Origin: Vibrio sinaloensis
Lineage (GTDB): Bacteria; Pseudomonadota; Gammaproteobacteria; Enterobacterales; Vibrionaceae
Assembly: GCF_000808535.1 (NCBI RefSeq)
Contig: NZ_JWLV01000021.1
Coordinates: 1-48,059, forward strand
Direction: 5' to 3'
DNA: 48,059 nt
Shown here: positions 1 to 11,000 of the stretch, piece by piece
How the letters are laid out: each line of letters starts with the position of its first letter
How positions within the stretch are numbered: the first letter of the stretch is position 1
Program-made: the position numbers and the translations under genes
The notes under the pieces: generated by a model
The model's input: the letters and a program-made list of their open reading frames with translations, nothing else
Databases searched by the model: none
What the model was told of the DNA's origin: nothing

Positions 1-1
1 G

Positions 2-61
2 CTAAGATCTTCGACTAATTCTTTACGAATAGCTGAAGTCTTCGGAAAAATCTTTGAATAA
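2..61 (+). CDS. 3' end of an unidentified upstream gene (partial)
   Basis: An open frame runs from the window edge to a TAA at 59-61 and ends in LRIAEVFGKIFE. A rho-independent terminator follows 19 bp later, which fits the end of a real gene. Only 19 residues are visible. I do not recognise the protein: it does not resemble the C-terminus of EF-Tu or CoaA, which often lie upstream of secE in related bacteria. It could also be a chance open frame. Confidence 0.3.
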   Translation, partial: LRSSTNSLRIAEVFGKIFE

Positions 62-80
62 GATTTGACGAACCAGTAGC

Positions 81-108
81 AAAAAGGGCATCATTTGATG
101 CCCTTTTT
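81..108 (+). terminator. Rho-independent terminator upstream of secE
   Basis: GGGCATC (86-92) and GATGCCC (97-103) form a 7-bp stem around a 4-nt loop. The stem is flanked by A5 and T5, so it should work in both directions. It ends the transcript entering from the window edge. Confidence 0.85.
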
Positions 109-124
109 CTGCACTAAATATAAT
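95..124 (+). promoter_or_regulatory. Candidate sigma70 promoter for secE-nusG
   Basis: TTGATG (95-100) and a perfect TATAAT (119-124) are separated by 18 bp. The -35 hexamer lies inside the 3' arm of the preceding terminator hairpin. Transcription would leave a leader of about 165 nt before secE. The spacing is slightly long, so this is a reasonable but unproven call. Confidence 0.5.
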
Positions 125-295
125 GTTTGCCGATTTCTTGTCCAAGCAAGCATTAAGCAGGATTTTTTGGTCGTGATGTTATGTCTCGATCAATGAAAAG
201 AGTACGTCAATCGATTACGATTGTCGTTTCATGGATTTGCCCTGCAACAGCGGGGTTGTTTTCGTCTATATTAAGACTTGTGACAGGTTGGTTTT

Positions 296-676
296 ATGAA
301 AGCTAATAATGCTGAAACTCCTGATAGCTCAAATGGCGCAGATATCTTCAAGTGGATTGTCACTTTTGCTCTGCTAGCTGCCGCTGTTGTGGGTAATTAC
401 CTGTATGGTGAAATGTCTGTAGTGGTTCGCGCTGCAGGCGTTGTTGTACTTATTGCTGCGGCACTAGGTGTTGCTGCTACAACAACTAAAGGTAAAGCTG
501 CGATCGATTTTGCTAAAGAATCTCGTATGGAAGTTCGCAAAGTGGTTTGGCCAACGCGTCAAGAAACTATGCAAACAACTTTGATCGTTTTAGCTGTAAG
601 TATTGTAATGGCTCTAGCGCTATGGGGCATTGACGGCATTATGGTTCGTCTTGTCGCTTTAGCGACTGGGGTATAG
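296..676 (+). CDS. secE: Preprotein translocase subunit SecE
   Basis: SecE is the small essential clamp subunit of the SecYEG translocon in the inner membrane. The 126-residue length matches the long enterobacterial form. Two N-terminal hydrophobic segments (about residues 17-35 and 42-62) precede the conserved cytoplasmic amphipathic helix, which contains [16 protein letters not shown] (about 75-90). A third transmembrane helix follows (about 95-120). The gene precedes nusG by 13 bp, the usual two-gene operon. The ATG at 296 has an AGG-containing ribosome site (around 283-287). Confidence 0.97.
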   Translation: MKANNAETPDSSNGADIFKWIVTFALLAAAVVGNYLYGEMSVVVRAAGVVVLIAAALGVAATTTKGKAAIDFAKESRMEVRKVVWPTRQETMQTTLIVLAVSIVMALALWGIDGIMVRLVALATGV

Positions 677-689
677 AGGGTTTTTATAC

Positions 690-1238
690 ATGAGTGAAGC
701 TCCAAAAAAACGCTGGTATGTGGTTCAAGCCTTCTCTGGATTTGAAGGTCGTGTAGCTCAATCTCTTCGCGAGCATATCAAAATGCATAGCATGGAAGAG
801 CTATTTGGTGAAGTTTTAGTCCCTACTGAAGAAGTAGTGGAAATGCGCGCAGGTCAACGTCGTAAATCTGAGCGTAAATTCTTCCCAGGTTACGTCCTAG
901 TTCAGATGATCATGAACGATGAATCATGGCACCTAGTACGCAGTGTGCCGCGTGTCATGGGCTTCATTGGTGGTACCTCTGACCGTCCAGCTCCTATCAC
1001 TGATAAAGAAGCTGACGCTATTCTTAACCGTCTTGAGAAAGCGAGTGAAGCTCCTCGTCCACGTACTATGTACGAAGCGGGTGAAGTGGTACGTGTTACA
1101 GATGGTCCATTTGCTGACTTCAACGGTACTGTTGAAGAAGTGGATTACGAGAAGAGCCGCCTGAAAGTGTCTGTGTCGATCTTTGGTCGTGCAACACCAG
1201 TTGAGCTTGAATTTGGTCAGGTTGAAAAACTTGATTAA
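690..1238 (+). CDS. nusG: Transcription elongation/antitermination factor NusG
   Basis: NusG binds the beta' clamp helices of RNA polymerase, suppresses pausing, and links transcription to Rho or to ribosomal protein S10. The 182-residue protein has the NGN domain first (starting [14 protein letters not shown]) and a C-terminal KOW domain with [20 protein letters not shown] (about residues 139-158). Length and sequence are standard. It is the second gene of secE-nusG, and a strong terminator follows, so rplKA starts a separate unit. Confidence 0.98.
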   Translation: MSEAPKKRWYVVQAFSGFEGRVAQSLREHIKMHSMEELFGEVLVPTEEVVEMRAGQRRKSERKFFPGYVLVQMIMNDESWHLVRSVPRVMGFIGGTSDRPAPITDKEADAILNRLEKASEAPRPRTMYEAGEVVRVTDGPFADFNGTVEEVDYEKSRLKVSVSIFGRATPVELEFGQVEKLD

Positions 1239-1263
1239 ATAACGACCTTTTTAGGGTTGTATA

Positions 1264-1298
1264 AGGCGCGAATTATGACTATAATTTCGCGCCTTTTT
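1264..1298 (+). terminator. Rho-independent terminator after nusG
   Basis: GGCGCGAA (1264-1271) pairs with TTCGCGCC (1286-1293), extended by an inner A/T-rich stem. A T5 tract follows at once. This separates secE-nusG from rplK-rplA. Confidence 0.9.
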
Positions 1299-1382
1299 AC
1301 TTCTGATGAAGTAAAAAGAATTTTACGTAAACGGGGAGCTGATCAGTCGATTGGCGTTTGAACCCAAAACTTAGGAATTATC

Positions 1383-1811
1383 ATGGCTAAGAAAGTTGAA
1401 GCTTACATCAAGCTACAAGTTGCAGCTGGTATGGCGAACCCAAGTCCACCAGTTGGTCCTGCACTAGGTCAACACGGTGTTAACATCATGGAATTCTGTA
1501 AAGCGTTCAACGCGAAAACAGAATCTATCGAGAAAGGTCTACCTACTCCAGTTGTTATCACAGTATACAACGACCGTTCTTTCACGTTCGTAACTAAGAC
1601 TCCACCTGCTGCTGTTCTTCTTAAGAAAGCTGCTGGCGTTAAGTCTGGTTCAGGCCGTCCAAACACTGAAAAAGTGGGTACTGTAACTGACGCTCAAATC
1701 CAAGAAATCGCAGAAACTAAAGCTGCTGATATGACTGGTGCTGACATCGAAGCAATGAAGCGTTCAATCGCTGGTACTGCTCGTTCAATGGGCCTAGTGG
1801 TAGAGGGTTAA
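1383..1811 (+). CDS. rplK: 50S ribosomal protein L11
   Basis: L11 binds the GTPase-associated region of 23S rRNA at the base of the ribosomal stalk and is needed for RelA activation. The 142-residue protein shows the family N-terminal signature ([20 protein letters not shown]) and the C-terminal rRNA-binding domain, which includes GSGRPN and ends in ARSMGLVV. It lies 4 bp before rplA. In E. coli, L1 represses this two-gene mRNA. I did not define an L1 site here. Confidence 0.98.
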   Translation: MAKKVEAYIKLQVAAGMANPSPPVGPALGQHGVNIMEFCKAFNAKTESIEKGLPTPVVITVYNDRSFTFVTKTPPAAVLLKKAAGVKSGSGRPNTEKVGTVTDAQIQEIAETKAADMTGADIEAMKRSIAGTARSMGLVVEG

Positions 1812-1815
1812 TAAG

Positions 1816-2520
1816 ATGGCTAAACTAACTAAGCGCATGCGCGTAATCCGCGAAAAAGTTGACGTAACTAAAGAATACGAAATCAACGAAGCTGTAGCTC
1901 TTCTTCAAGAACTAGCGACTGCTAAATTCGTTGAGTCTGTAGACGTTGCTGTTAACCTAGGCATCGATGCTCGTAAATCTGACCAGAACGTACGTGGTGC
2001 AACTGTACTACCTCACGGTACTGGCCGCGAAATCCGCGTTGCAGTGTTCACTCAAGGTGCAAACGCTGAAGCAGCTAAAGAAGCTGGCGCAGACATCGTT
2101 GGTATGGAAGATCTTGCTGAGCAAGTGAAGAAAGGCGAAATGAACTTCGACGTAGTTGTTGCTTCTCCAGATGCAATGCGCGTTGTAGGTCAACTAGGTA
2201 CTATCCTAGGTCCTCGCGGTCTAATGCCAAACCCTAAAGTTGGTACTGTAACTCCTAACGTTGCTGAAGCGGTTAAGAACGCTAAAGCTGGTCAGGTTCG
2301 TTACCGTAACGACAAAAACGGCATCATCCACACTACTATCGGTAAAGCAAACTTCTCTGCTGAGCAGATCAAAGAGAACCTAGAAGCTCTTCTAGTTGCT
2401 CTGAAGAAAGCTAAGCCATCTTCAGCGAAAGGTACTTTCCTGAAGAAAGTAAGCATCTCTACTACAATGGGTGCTGGTGTTGCTGTTGATCAGGGTAGCC
2501 TGAACACTCAAGCAAGCTAA
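1816..2520 (+). CDS. rplA: 50S ribosomal protein L1
   Basis: L1 forms the mobile L1 stalk at the ribosomal E site and represses its own operon in E. coli. The 234-residue length is typical. The family block [19 protein letters not shown] is present in the middle of the protein. The gene follows rplK closely. The rplJ promoter and leader begin directly after the stop codon, so rplJL-rpoBC can be transcribed independently. Confidence 0.98.
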   Translation: MAKLTKRMRVIREKVDVTKEYEINEAVALLQELATAKFVESVDVAVNLGIDARKSDQNVRGATVLPHGTGREIRVAVFTQGANAEAAKEAGADIVGMEDLAEQVKKGEMNFDVVVASPDAMRVVGQLGTILGPRGLMPNPKVGTVTPNVAEAVKNAKAGQVRYRNDKNGIIHTTIGKANFSAEQIKENLEALLVALKKAKPSSAKGTFLKKVSISTTMGAGVAVDQGSLNTQAS

Positions 2521-2525
2521 TAAAT

Positions 2526-2564
2526 TTGCTTAGGCGCAAAATTAGTGTATAATTCTGCGCCTAA
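2526..2564 (+). promoter_or_regulatory. Promoter for rplJL-rpoBC, enclosed in an inverted repeat
   Basis: TTGCTT (2526-2531), a 16-bp spacer and a perfect TATAAT (2548-2553) form a good sigma70 promoter. It starts 5 bp after the rplA stop. A perfect 9-bp inverted repeat, TTAGGCGCA (2530-2538) and TGCGCCTAA (2556-2564), surrounds the spacer and -10 region. In the read-through rplKA transcript the repeat would fold into a hairpin, but it has no following T tract. Confidence 0.75.
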
Positions 2565-2639
2565 TATTTGTGGTTGGGGCTGAACTTTGGTTCATTAAAT
2601 TCTTTTTGAATTTAGTCTGAATTATGACCCAGTCTCCGT

Positions 2640-2760
2640 CCAAGACCGTAGGTGTTTGAATTTGTTTTACAAGTTTAAACTTAATATTTCCTACGTAGAT
2701 GGTGCCCGAACTGACAGAAAGCTCTATGTAAATAGTTAACTTTCTTCTGGGAAGCACCTA
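2640..2760 (+). promoter_or_regulatory. L10 autoregulatory mRNA leader (rplJ leader)
   Basis: The 300-bp gap between rplA and rplJ holds no gene. CGTAGG (2647-2652) pairs with CCTACG (2690-2695), and GGTGC (2701-2705) with GCACC (2754-2758). Inside the second stem, AGAAAG (2716-2721) pairs with CTTTCT (2740-2745). Adjacent stems of this layout are where the L10-(L7/L12) complex binds and represses translation in E. coli. The assignment rests on position and base pairing, not on a covariance-model score. Confidence 0.7.
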
Positions 2761-2821
2761 AATAACTCTCACTGTCGTGATGATAGTGAGCGGTGTAACG
2801 ACAACCAGGAGTAAATCCAAG

Positions 2822-3316
2822 ATGGCTTTAAACCTTCAAGACAAAAAAGCAATTGTTGCTGAAGTCAACGAAGCTGCCAGTGGTGCACTTTCTGCAGTTG
2901 TAGCTGATTCTCGTGGCGTAGAAGTAGGCGCTATGACTTCACTACGTAAACAAGCTCGTGAAGCTGGTGTTTACGTACGTGTTGTTCGTAACACGCTTAT
3001 GCGTCGTGCGGTTGCAGGTACAGACTACGAATGTCTAACTGAGACATTTACTGGTCCTACTCTAATCGCATTCTCTAACGAGCACCCAGGTGCTGCAGCG
3101 CGTCTTTTCAAAGACTTCGCTAAAGAGAACAAAGACTTCGAGATCAAAGCTGCTGCATTTGAAGGCGCGCTAACTGACGCTGAAGTACTAGCGACACTAC
3201 CAACTTACGACGAAGCTATCGCACGCCTAATGATGTGCATGAAAGAAGCTTCTGCAGGCAAGCTGGTACGTACTATCGCTGCACTACGCGACCAAAAAGA
3301 AGAAGCTGCTGCTTAA
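2822..3316 (+). CDS. rplJ: 50S ribosomal protein L10
   Basis: L10 anchors the L7/L12 dimers to L11-rRNA and, as the L10-L7/L12 complex, represses its own mRNA. I place the start at the ATG at 2822 ([19 protein letters not shown]), giving 164 residues, the family length. It follows an AGGAG ribosome site with normal spacing. The frame is open further upstream, but that part is leader RNA. The C-terminal helix that binds L7/L12 ends in alanine- and glutamate-rich sequence. rplL follows after 57 bp. Confidence 0.97.
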   Translation: MALNLQDKKAIVAEVNEAASGALSAVVADSRGVEVGAMTSLRKQAREAGVYVRVVRNTLMRRAVAGTDYECLTETFTGPTLIAFSNEHPGAAARLFKDFAKENKDFEIKAAAFEGALTDAEVLATLPTYDEAIARLMMCMKEASAGKLVRTIAALRDQKEEAAA

Positions 3317-3373
3317 GCCTTGCTTTTCACTGGTTGCTATTTAAACTTATTGTTGATTTAAAAGAGAATTGTT

Positions 3374-3742
3374 ATGTCTATCACTAACGAGCAAATCCTA
3401 GACGCAGTTGCAGAAATGTCTGTAATGCAAGTTGTTGAACTAATCGAAGCAATGGAAGAGAAATTCGGTGTTTCTGCTGCTGCTGCTGTTGTAGCTGGCG
3501 GCGCTGCTGCAGGCGAAGCTGCTGCTGAGCAAACTGAATTCGACGTAATCCTAGAATCTGCTGGCGGTAACAAAGTTGCTGTAATCAAAGCAGTACGTGG
3601 CGCAACTGGCCTAGGTCTTAAAGAAGCTAAAGCTCTAGTAGACGGTGCTCCAGCACCTCTTAAAGAAGGCATCGAGAAAGACGAAGCTGAAGCTCTTAAA
3701 GCTCAGCTAGAAGAAGCTGGCGCAACTGTTGTTGTTAAGTAA
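3374..3742 (+). CDS. rplL: 50S ribosomal protein L7/L12
   Basis: L7/L12 forms the flexible ribosomal stalk that recruits translational GTPases. The 122-residue protein has the three expected parts: an N-terminal dimerisation domain (about 1-35), an alanine/glycine-rich hinge (about 36-54) and the C-terminal factor-binding domain with [15 protein letters not shown]. It is made in several copies per ribosome, consistent with the attenuator that follows and limits read-through into rpoB. Confidence 0.98.
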   Translation: MSITNEQILDAVAEMSVMQVVELIEAMEEKFGVSAAAAVVAGGAAAGEAAAEQTEFDVILESAGGNKVAVIKAVRGATGLGLKEAKALVDGAPAPLKEGIEKDEAEALKAQLEEAGATVVVK

Positions 3743-3774
3743 TTATTACTTAAGCTTCTTAGCCTAACGGCTAT

Positions 3775-3805
3775 GGCTGGTGGTTTTATAACCACCGGCC
3801 TTTTT
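3775..3805 (+). terminator. rplL-rpoB transcription attenuator
   Basis: GGCTGGTGGTT and AACCACCGGCC (3775-3800) form an 11-bp stem with one G-U pair, followed by T5. It lies between rplL and rpoB, where E. coli has a partial terminator that lowers rpoBC relative to rplJL. I infer the same role here. A second hairpin, ACTGTCTC/GAGACAGT (3916-3941), lies between it and rpoB and could be a processing site. Confidence 0.8.
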
Positions 3806-3973
3806 GCGCTGTAGGGGTTAGGTGATTTTTCCGCTGTTTAGGCGCCTACCTCCAAGCAAAAAACATTTCATTATCTCTTAACGAAATGTCACTACAGTTA
3901 AACAGTTGTTCAGTCACTGTCTCATAACGATTGGAGACAGTTTGGGTCACTTATCAGCGAGCTGAGGAACCCC

Positions 3974-6900
3974 ATGGTTTACTCTTATACCGAGAAAAAG
4001 CGCATCCGTAAGGACTTTGGTACTCGTCCACAAGTTTTGGACATTCCATACCTGCTATCGATCCAGCTCGATTCGTTCGAAAAATTCATCGAACAGGATC
4101 CTGAAGGTCAATACGGTCTTGAAGCTGCTTTCCGTTCTGTATTTCCAATTCAGAGCTACAACGGCAATTCCGAGCTGCAATACGTTAGCTACCGTCTTGG
4201 TGAGCCAGTTTTTGATGTTAAAGAATGTCAAATCCGCGGCGTAACTTATTCAAAACCTCTACGCGTTAAACTACGCCTAGTTATCTTTGATAAAGACGCG
4301 CCAGCAGGTACTGTAAAAGATATTAAAGAACAAGAAGTCTACATGGGCGAAATTCCGCTTATGACAGACAATGGTACCTTCGTAATCAATGGTACCGAGA
4401 GGGTTATCGTATCCCAGCTGCACAGAAGCCCTGGCGTATTCTTCGACAGCGATAAGGGTAAGACCCACTCATCAGGTAAAGTTCTTTATAACGCACGTGT
4501 TATTCCTTACCGTGGTTCATGGCTTGATTTCGAGTTTGATCCTAAGGATAACCTATACGTACGTATCGACCGCCGTCGTAAGCTACCAGCATCTATCATT
4601 CTTCGCGCACTAGGTAAGACGACAGAAGAGATCCTGGACATCTTCTTTGAGAAGGTGAACTTCGAAGTTAAAGATCAAACTCTACTTATGGAGCTTGTTC
4701 CTGATCGTCTACGTGGTGAAACTGCGTCATTCGATATCGAAGCAAACGGCAAAGTTTACGTTGAAACTGGTCGTCGTGTAACTGCACGCCACATCCGTCA
4801 GCTTGAAAAAGATGGCGTTGATCATATCGAAGTACCTGTTGAGTACATCGTAGGCAAAGTTGCATCGAAAGATTACATCAACGAAGCGACTGGCGAGATC
4901 ATTGTTGGTGCAAACCAAGAGATCAGTCTTGAAGCACTAGCGAACCTTTCGCAAGCTGGCCATAAAGCACTAGAAGTTCTATTTACGAACGATCTAGACC
5001 ACGGTCCATTCATGTCAGAAACGCTACGTATCGACAGCACTGTTGATCGTATTTCTGCACTGGTAGAAATCTACCGCATGATGCGCCCTGGCGAGCCACC
5101 AACGAAAGAAGCTGCTGAAGCACTATTCGAAAGCCTATTCTTCTCTGAAGAGCGTTATGATCTATCGACTGTTGGTCGTATGAAGTTCAACAGCTCTATC
5201 GAACGTGAAGATGCCCAAGAGCAAGGCACACTTGACGAGCAAGATATCGTTGAAGTGATGAAGAAGCTTATCGCTATCCGTAACGGCATCGGTGAAGTGG
5301 ACGATATCGACCACCTAGGTAACCGTCGTATCCGTAGCGTTGGCGAAATGGCAGAAAACCAATTCCGCGTAGGTCTAGTACGTGTTGAGCGTGCTGTTAA
5401 AGAGCGTCTAAGCCTTGGTGACCTTGATGCAATCATGCCTCAAGATCTTATCAACGCTAAGCCTATCTCTGCTGCGGTTAAAGAATTCTTTGGCTCTTCA
5501 CAGCTGTCTCAGTTCATGGACCAAAACAACCCGTTATCAGAAGTTACGCACAAGCGTCGTATCTCTGCATTGGGTCCTGGCGGTCTAACTCGTGAACGTG
5601 CTGGCTTCGAAGTACGTGACGTACACGTAACACACTACGGTCGTCTATGTCCTATCGAAACGCCTGAAGGTCCAAACATCGGTCTGATCAACTCTCTATC
5701 TGCGTTTGCGCGTTGTAACGAGTACGGTTTCCTAGAGACTCCATACCGTCGCGTAGTAGATGGCGTAGTAACAGACGAAGTAGATTACCTATCTGCTATT
5801 CAAGAAGGTCAGTACGTTATCGCTCAGGCGAACACGGTTCTGACTGAAGAAGGCACATTTGCTGAAGAGCTAATCACTGCTCGTCAGAAAGGTGAATCTG
5901 GCCTACACCCACGCGAACATGTTGACTACATGGACGTTGCAACTAACCAGGTTGTATCTATCGCTGCATCGCTTATCCCGTTCCTAGAACACGATGATGC
6001 GAACCGTGCATTGATGGGTGCGAACATGCAACGTCAGGCTGTTCCAACACTTAAGGCTGACAAGCCTCTCGTTGGTACTGGTATCGAGCGTAACATCGCC
6101 GTTGACTCTGGTGTTACAGCGGTAGCGAAACGTGGTGGTGTAATCCAGTCTGTAGATGCTTCTCGTATCGTTGTTAAAGTTAACGAAGACGAGCTGATCC
6201 CTGGTGAAGCGGGTATCGATATCTACAACCTAACTAAATACACTCGTTCTAACCAAAACACGTGTATCAACCAGCGTCCATGTGTGATGCCGGGTGAACC
6301 AGTAGCACGTGGCGACGTTCTTGCTGATGGTCCTTCAACAGACCTTGGTGAGCTAGCGCTTGGTCAGAACATGCGTATCGCATTCATGCCTTGGAATGGT
6401 TACAACTTCGAAGACTCGATCTTAGTATCTGAGCGCGTAGTTCAAGAAGACCGTTTCACTACGATCCACATCCAAGAGCTATCTTGTGTGGCGCGTGATA
6501 CTAAGCTTGGTGCTGAAGAAATCACAGCTGACATTCCAAACGTAGGTGAGTCTGCTCTGTCTAAACTAGACGAGTCAGGTATCGTTTACATCGGTGCGGA
6601 AGTGAAAGGCGGTGACATCCTTGTAGGTAAAGTAACGCCTAAAGGTGAAACTCAGCTAACGCCTGAAGAGAAGCTACTACGTGCTATCTTCGGTGAGAAA
6701 GCGTCAGACGTTAAAGATACGTCTCTACGCGTACCAAACTCTGTATCAGGTACGATCATCGACGTTCAAGTATTTACTCGTGACGGTGTTGAAAAAGACA
6801 AACGTGCACTTGAAATTGAACAGATGCAGCTTAAAGAAGCGAAGAAAGACCTTACTGAAGAATTCCAGATTCTTGAGGGGGGCCTTCTAAACCGTGTTAA

Positions 6901-8002
6901 AGCTGTACTCATCGACGGTGGTTACACTGAAGCGAAACTAGACGCTATTGATCGTAAGAAGTGGCTAGAGCTAACGCTTGAAGACGATGCACAACAATCA
7001 CAGCTTGAGCAACTTGCTGAGCAGTGGGATGAGCTAAAAGCTGACTTCGATAAGAAGTTTGAAACTAAGCGTCGTAAGATCACACAAGGTGATGATCTAG
7101 CACCTGGCGTATTGAAGATCGTTAAGGTTTACCTAGCGGTTAAACGTCGTATCCAGCCTGGTGATAAGATGGCGGGTCGTCACGGTAACAAGGGTGTAAT
7201 CTCTAAGATCAACCCTGTTGAAGACATGCCTTACGATGAGAAAGGTCAGCCGGTTGACATCGTACTAAACCCACTGGGTGTACCATCGCGTATGAACATC
7301 GGTCAGATCCTAGAAGTACACTTAGGTCTGGCAGCGAAAGGTATCGGTGACAAGATCAACCAGATGGTGAAAGAGCAGCAAGAGCTTGCTAAGTTCCGTG
7401 ACTTCCTACAGAAGGTTTACGATCTTGGTGAAACTCGTCAGAAAGTAGACGTAGCGTCTCTATCTGATGATGAAGTTCGTACGCTGATCAAGAACCTACG
7501 TGGTGGTCTACCGATCGCGACTCCAGTATTTGACGGTGCTTCTGAGCAATCAATCAAAGAGCTTCTGAAACTGGGTGATCTTCCAGAATCAGGTCAGCTT
7601 AAGCTGTTTGATGGTCGCACTGGTGACGAGTTTGAGCGTCCAGTAACTGTTGGTTACATGTACATGCTGAAACTGAACCACCTTGTTGATGACAAGATGC
7701 ACGCTCGTTCAACTGGTTCGTACAGCCTAGTAACTCAGCAGCCACTTGGTGGTAAAGCTCAGTTCGGTGGTCAGCGTTTCGGTGAGATGGAAGTATGGGC
7801 ACTAGAAGCATACGGTGCTGCTTACACGCTTCAAGAAATGCTAACGGTTAAGTCGGATGACGTTAACGGCCGTACTAAGATGTACAAGAACATCGTAGAT
7901 GGTAACCACAGCATGGAACCTGGCATGCCTGAATCGTTCAACGTATTGTTGAAAGAGATTCGCTCGCTAGGTATCAACATCGAGCTAGAAGACGAAGAGT
8001 AA
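3974..8002 (+). CDS. rpoB: DNA-directed RNA polymerase subunit beta
   Basis: The beta subunit forms one pincer of RNA polymerase and part of the catalytic centre. At 1342 residues it matches the E. coli length and starts [16 protein letters not shown]. The rifampicin pocket ([21 protein letters not shown], starting about residue 506) has the wild-type-looking residues. The conserved [10 protein letters not shown] block and the C-terminal [18 protein letters not shown] are intact. Codon use is strongly biased (many CTA Leu, CGT Arg), as expected for high expression. It is followed by rpoC after 91 bp. Confidence 0.99.
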   Translation: MVYSYTEKKRIRKDFGTRPQVLDIPYLLSIQLDSFEKFIEQDPEGQYGLEAAFRSVFPIQSYNGNSELQYVSYRLGEPVFDVKECQIRGVTYSKPLRVKLRLVIFDKDAPAGTVKDIKEQEVYMGEIPLMTDNGTFVINGTERVIVSQLHRSPGVFFDSDKGKTHSSGKVLYNARVIPYRGSWLDFEFDPKDNLYVRIDRRRKLPASIILRALGKTTEEILDIFFEKVNFEVKDQTLLMELVPDRLRGETASFDIEANGKVYVETGRRVTARHIRQLEKDGVDHIEVPVEYIVGKVASKDYINEATGEIIVGANQEISLEALANLSQAGHKALEVLFTNDLDHGPFMSETLRIDSTVDRISALVEIYRMMRPGEPPTKEAAEALFESLFFSEERYDLSTVGRMKFNSSIEREDAQEQGTLDEQDIVEVMKKLIAIRNGIGEVDDIDHLGNRRIRSVGEMAENQFRVGLVRVERAVKERLSLGDLDAIMPQDLINAKPISAAVKEFFGSSQLSQFMDQNNPLSEVTHKRRISALGPGGLTRERAGFEVRDVHVTHYGRLCPIETPEGPNIGLINSLSAFARCNEYGFLETPYRRVVDGVVTDEVDYLSAIQEGQYVIAQANTVLTEEGTFAEELITARQKGESGLHPREHVDYMDVATNQVVSIAASLIPFLEHDDANRALMGANMQRQAVPTLKADKPLVGTGIERNIAVDSGVTAVAKRGGVIQSVDASRIVVKVNEDELIPGEAGIDIYNLTKYTRSNQNTCINQRPCVMPGEPVARGDVLADGPSTDLGELALGQNMRIAFMPWNGYNFEDSILVSERVVQEDRFTTIHIQELSCVARDTKLGAEEITADIPNVGESALSKLDESGIVYIGAEVKGGDILVGKVTPKGETQLTPEEKLLRAIFGEKASDVKDTSLRVPNSVSGTIIDVQVFTRDGVEKDKRALEIEQMQLKEAKKDLTEEFQILEGGLLNRVKAVLIDGGYTEAKLDAIDRKKWLELTLEDDAQQSQLEQLAEQWDELKADFDKKFETKRRKITQGDDLAPGVLKIVKVYLAVKRRIQPGDKMAGRHGNKGVISKINPVEDMPYDEKGQPVDIVLNPLGVPSRMNIGQILEVHLGLAAKGIGDKINQMVKEQQELAKFRDFLQKVYDLGETRQKVDVASLSDDEVRTLIKNLRGGLPIATPVFDGASEQSIKELLKLGDLPESGQLKLFDGRTGDEFERPVTVGYMYMLKLNHLVDDKMHARSTGSYSLVTQQPLGGKAQFGGQRFGEMEVWALEAYGAAYTLQEMLTVKSDDVNGRTKMYKNIVDGNHSMEPGMPESFNVLLKEIRSLGINIELEDEE

Positions 8003-8093
8003 TCCCTTCTTTCTAAATAGAAAAAGAGATTATTTGGTAGAAGGTGCTCACTTTTGCGGGTGAGCTCCTTTTAACTCCTTACAGGAGCTGATT

Positions 8094-11000
8094 GTGAAAG
8101 ACTTATTAAACTTTCTAAAAGCGCAGCATAAGACCGAAGAATTTGATGCAATCAAAATCGGTCTATCTTCACCAGACATGATCCGTTCATGGTCTTTCGG
8201 TGAAGTTAAAAAACCTGAAACGATCAACTATCGTACGTTCAAGCCTGAGCGTGATGGTCTGTTCTGTGCGCGTATCTTTGGTCCAGTAAAAGACTACGAA
8301 TGTCTTTGTGGCAAATACAAGCGTCTGAAACACCGTGGCGTTATCTGTGAGAAGTGTGGCGTTGAAGTTACACAAACTAAAGTTCGTCGTGACCGCATGG
8401 GCCACATCGAGCTTGCATCACCAGTTGCTCACATCTGGTTCCTAAAATCACTACCGTCTCGTATCGGTCTACTAATGGATATCCCTCTACGTGATATCGA
8501 ACGTGTTCTTTACTTCGAAATGTACGTAGTAACTGAACCAGGTATGACGGATCTAGAAAAATCTCAGATGCTTACTGAAGAAGAGTATCTGGATCGTCTA
8601 GAAGAGTGGGGTGATGAATTCACGGCTAAGATGGGTGCGGAAGCGATCAAAGACCTACTTGCGTCTATGGATCTTCCAGCTGAAATCGAAGAAATGCGTG
8701 AAGAGCTTCAGTCTACTAACTCAGAGACTAAGCGTAAGAAGATCACTAAGCGTCTGAAGCTAGTTGAAGCGTTCGTTCAATCTGGTAACAACCCAGAGTG
8801 GATGATCCTAACTGTGCTTCCGGTACTTCCGCCAGATCTACGTCCTCTAGTTCCACTAGACGGCGGTCGCTTCGCGACTTCTGATCTGAACGACCTATAC
8901 CGTCGCGTAATCAACCGTAACAACCGTTTGAAGCGTCTTCTAGAGCTAGCGGCTCCGGACATCATCGTACGTAACGAAAAACGTATGCTGCAAGAGTCTG
9001 TTGATGCACTTCTAGATAACGGTCGTCGCGGTCGTGCGATCACAGGTTCGAACAAACGTCCTCTGAAATCTCTTGCTGATATGATCAAGGGTAAGCAAGG
9101 TCGTTTCCGTCAGAACCTTCTAGGTAAGCGTGTAGACTACTCTGGCCGTTCTGTAATCACAGTAGGTCCATACCTTCGTCTACACCAGTGTGGTCTTCCT
9201 AAGAAGATGGCACTTGAGCTATTCAAACCATTTATCTACAGCAAGCTAGAGACTCGTGGTCTTGCGACGACAATCAAAGCGGCTAAGAAGATGGTAGAGC
9301 GTGAAGAAGCGGTTGTTTGGGATATCCTAGACGAAGTAATCCGTGAACACCCAGTACTATTGAACCGTGCACCTACACTTCACCGTCTAGGTATTCAGGC
9401 GTTCGAACCAGTACTGATCGAAGGTAAAGCGATCCAGCTACACCCACTAGTGTGTGCGGCATACAACGCCGACTTCGATGGTGACCAAATGGCGGTTCAC
9501 GTGCCTCTAACTCTAGAAGCACAGCTTGAAGCTCGTACACTGATGATGTCGACAAACAACATTCTGTCGCCAGCGTCAGGTGATCCGATCATCGTACCTT
9601 CTCAGGACGTTGTATTGGGTCTTTACTACATGACTCGTGACAAGATCAACGTGAAAGGCGAAGGTATGTACCTTGCTAGCCCAGCTGAGGCTGAGAAGGC
9701 ATACCGTACTAAGACTGCTGAGCTACACGCTCGCGTTAAAGTTCGTATCACTGAGACTGTTAAAGACGAAGATGGCAACAGCACTACAGAGACTAAGCTA
9801 GTTGATACAACTATCGGTCGTGCAATGCTATGGCAAATCGTGCCAGCTGGTCTTCCGTACAGCATCGTTAACCAAAAGCTAGGTAAGAAGCAAATCTCTA
9901 ACCTACTTAACGAGGCGTACCGTAAGTTAGGTCTTAAGGACACAGTAATCTTCGCTGACCAAATCATGTACACAGGTTTCGCTTACGCGGCACTTTCTGG
10001 TGTCTCTGTTGGTATCGACGACATGGTTGTACCTGCAGCTAAGTACACTGAGATCGAAGAAGCGGAAGCAGAAGTTCGCGAAATTCAAGAGCAGTACCAA
10101 TCTGGTCTTGTAACTGCGGGTGAGCGCTACAACAAAGTGATCGATATTTGGGCATCGACCAACGATCGCGTAGCGAAAGCGATGATGGAGAACCTATCTT
10201 CTGAAACTGTTGTTAACCGCGACGGTGATGAAGAGCAGCAAGAGTCATTCAACAGCATCTACATGATGGCTGACTCGGGTGCTCGTGGTTCTGCAGCTCA
10301 GATTCGTCAGCTAGCAGGTATGCGTGGTCTGATGGCGCGTCCAGATGGTTCAATCATCGAAACGCCGATCACTGCGAACTTTAAAGAAGGTCTAAACGTC
10401 CTTCAGTACTTTATCTCAACGCACGGTGCTCGTAAGGGTCTTGCGGATACGGCACTGAAAACAGCGAACTCGGGTTACCTGACTCGTCGTCTAGTAGACG
10501 TTGCTCAAGACGTTGTAGTTACAGAGCACGACTGTGGCACTCACGAAGGCGTTCACATGATGCCTCACATCGAGGGTGGTGATGTTAAGGTTGCTCTTAC
10601 TGAACTTGCTCTTGGTCGTGTAGTTGCTGAAGACGTTCTTAAGCCAGGTACTGAAGATGTTCTGATCCCACGTAATACTCTAATTGATGAGAAGTGGTGT
10701 CAGATCATGGAAGAGAACTCTGTAGACAGCATGAAAGTGCGCTCAGTTGTAACATGTGACACTGACTTCGGTTGTTGTGCACAGTGTTACGGCCGTGACC
10801 TAGCACGTGGTCACCTAGTGAACCAAGGTGAAGCAGTCGGTGTTATCGCTGCTCAGTCTATCGGTGAACCAGGTACACAGCTAACGATGCGTACGTTCCA
10901 CATCGGTGGTGCAGCATCTACTGCAGCAGCAGAGAACAGCATCCAAGCTAAGAACACAGGTACTGTTAAACTTCACAACGCGAAGTTTGTAACGAACAAA

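Noticed and set aside
2542..2757. 71-codon minus-strand frame in the rplA-rplJ gap
   Set aside because: It is antisense to the rplJ promoter and L10 leader, with no ribosome site. The RNA structure on the plus strand explains the sequence better.
9626..9973. 115-codon minus-strand frame inside rpoC
   Set aside because: Antisense to conserved rpoC sequence. The serine/arginine-rich translation is typical of shadow frames in genes with biased codons.
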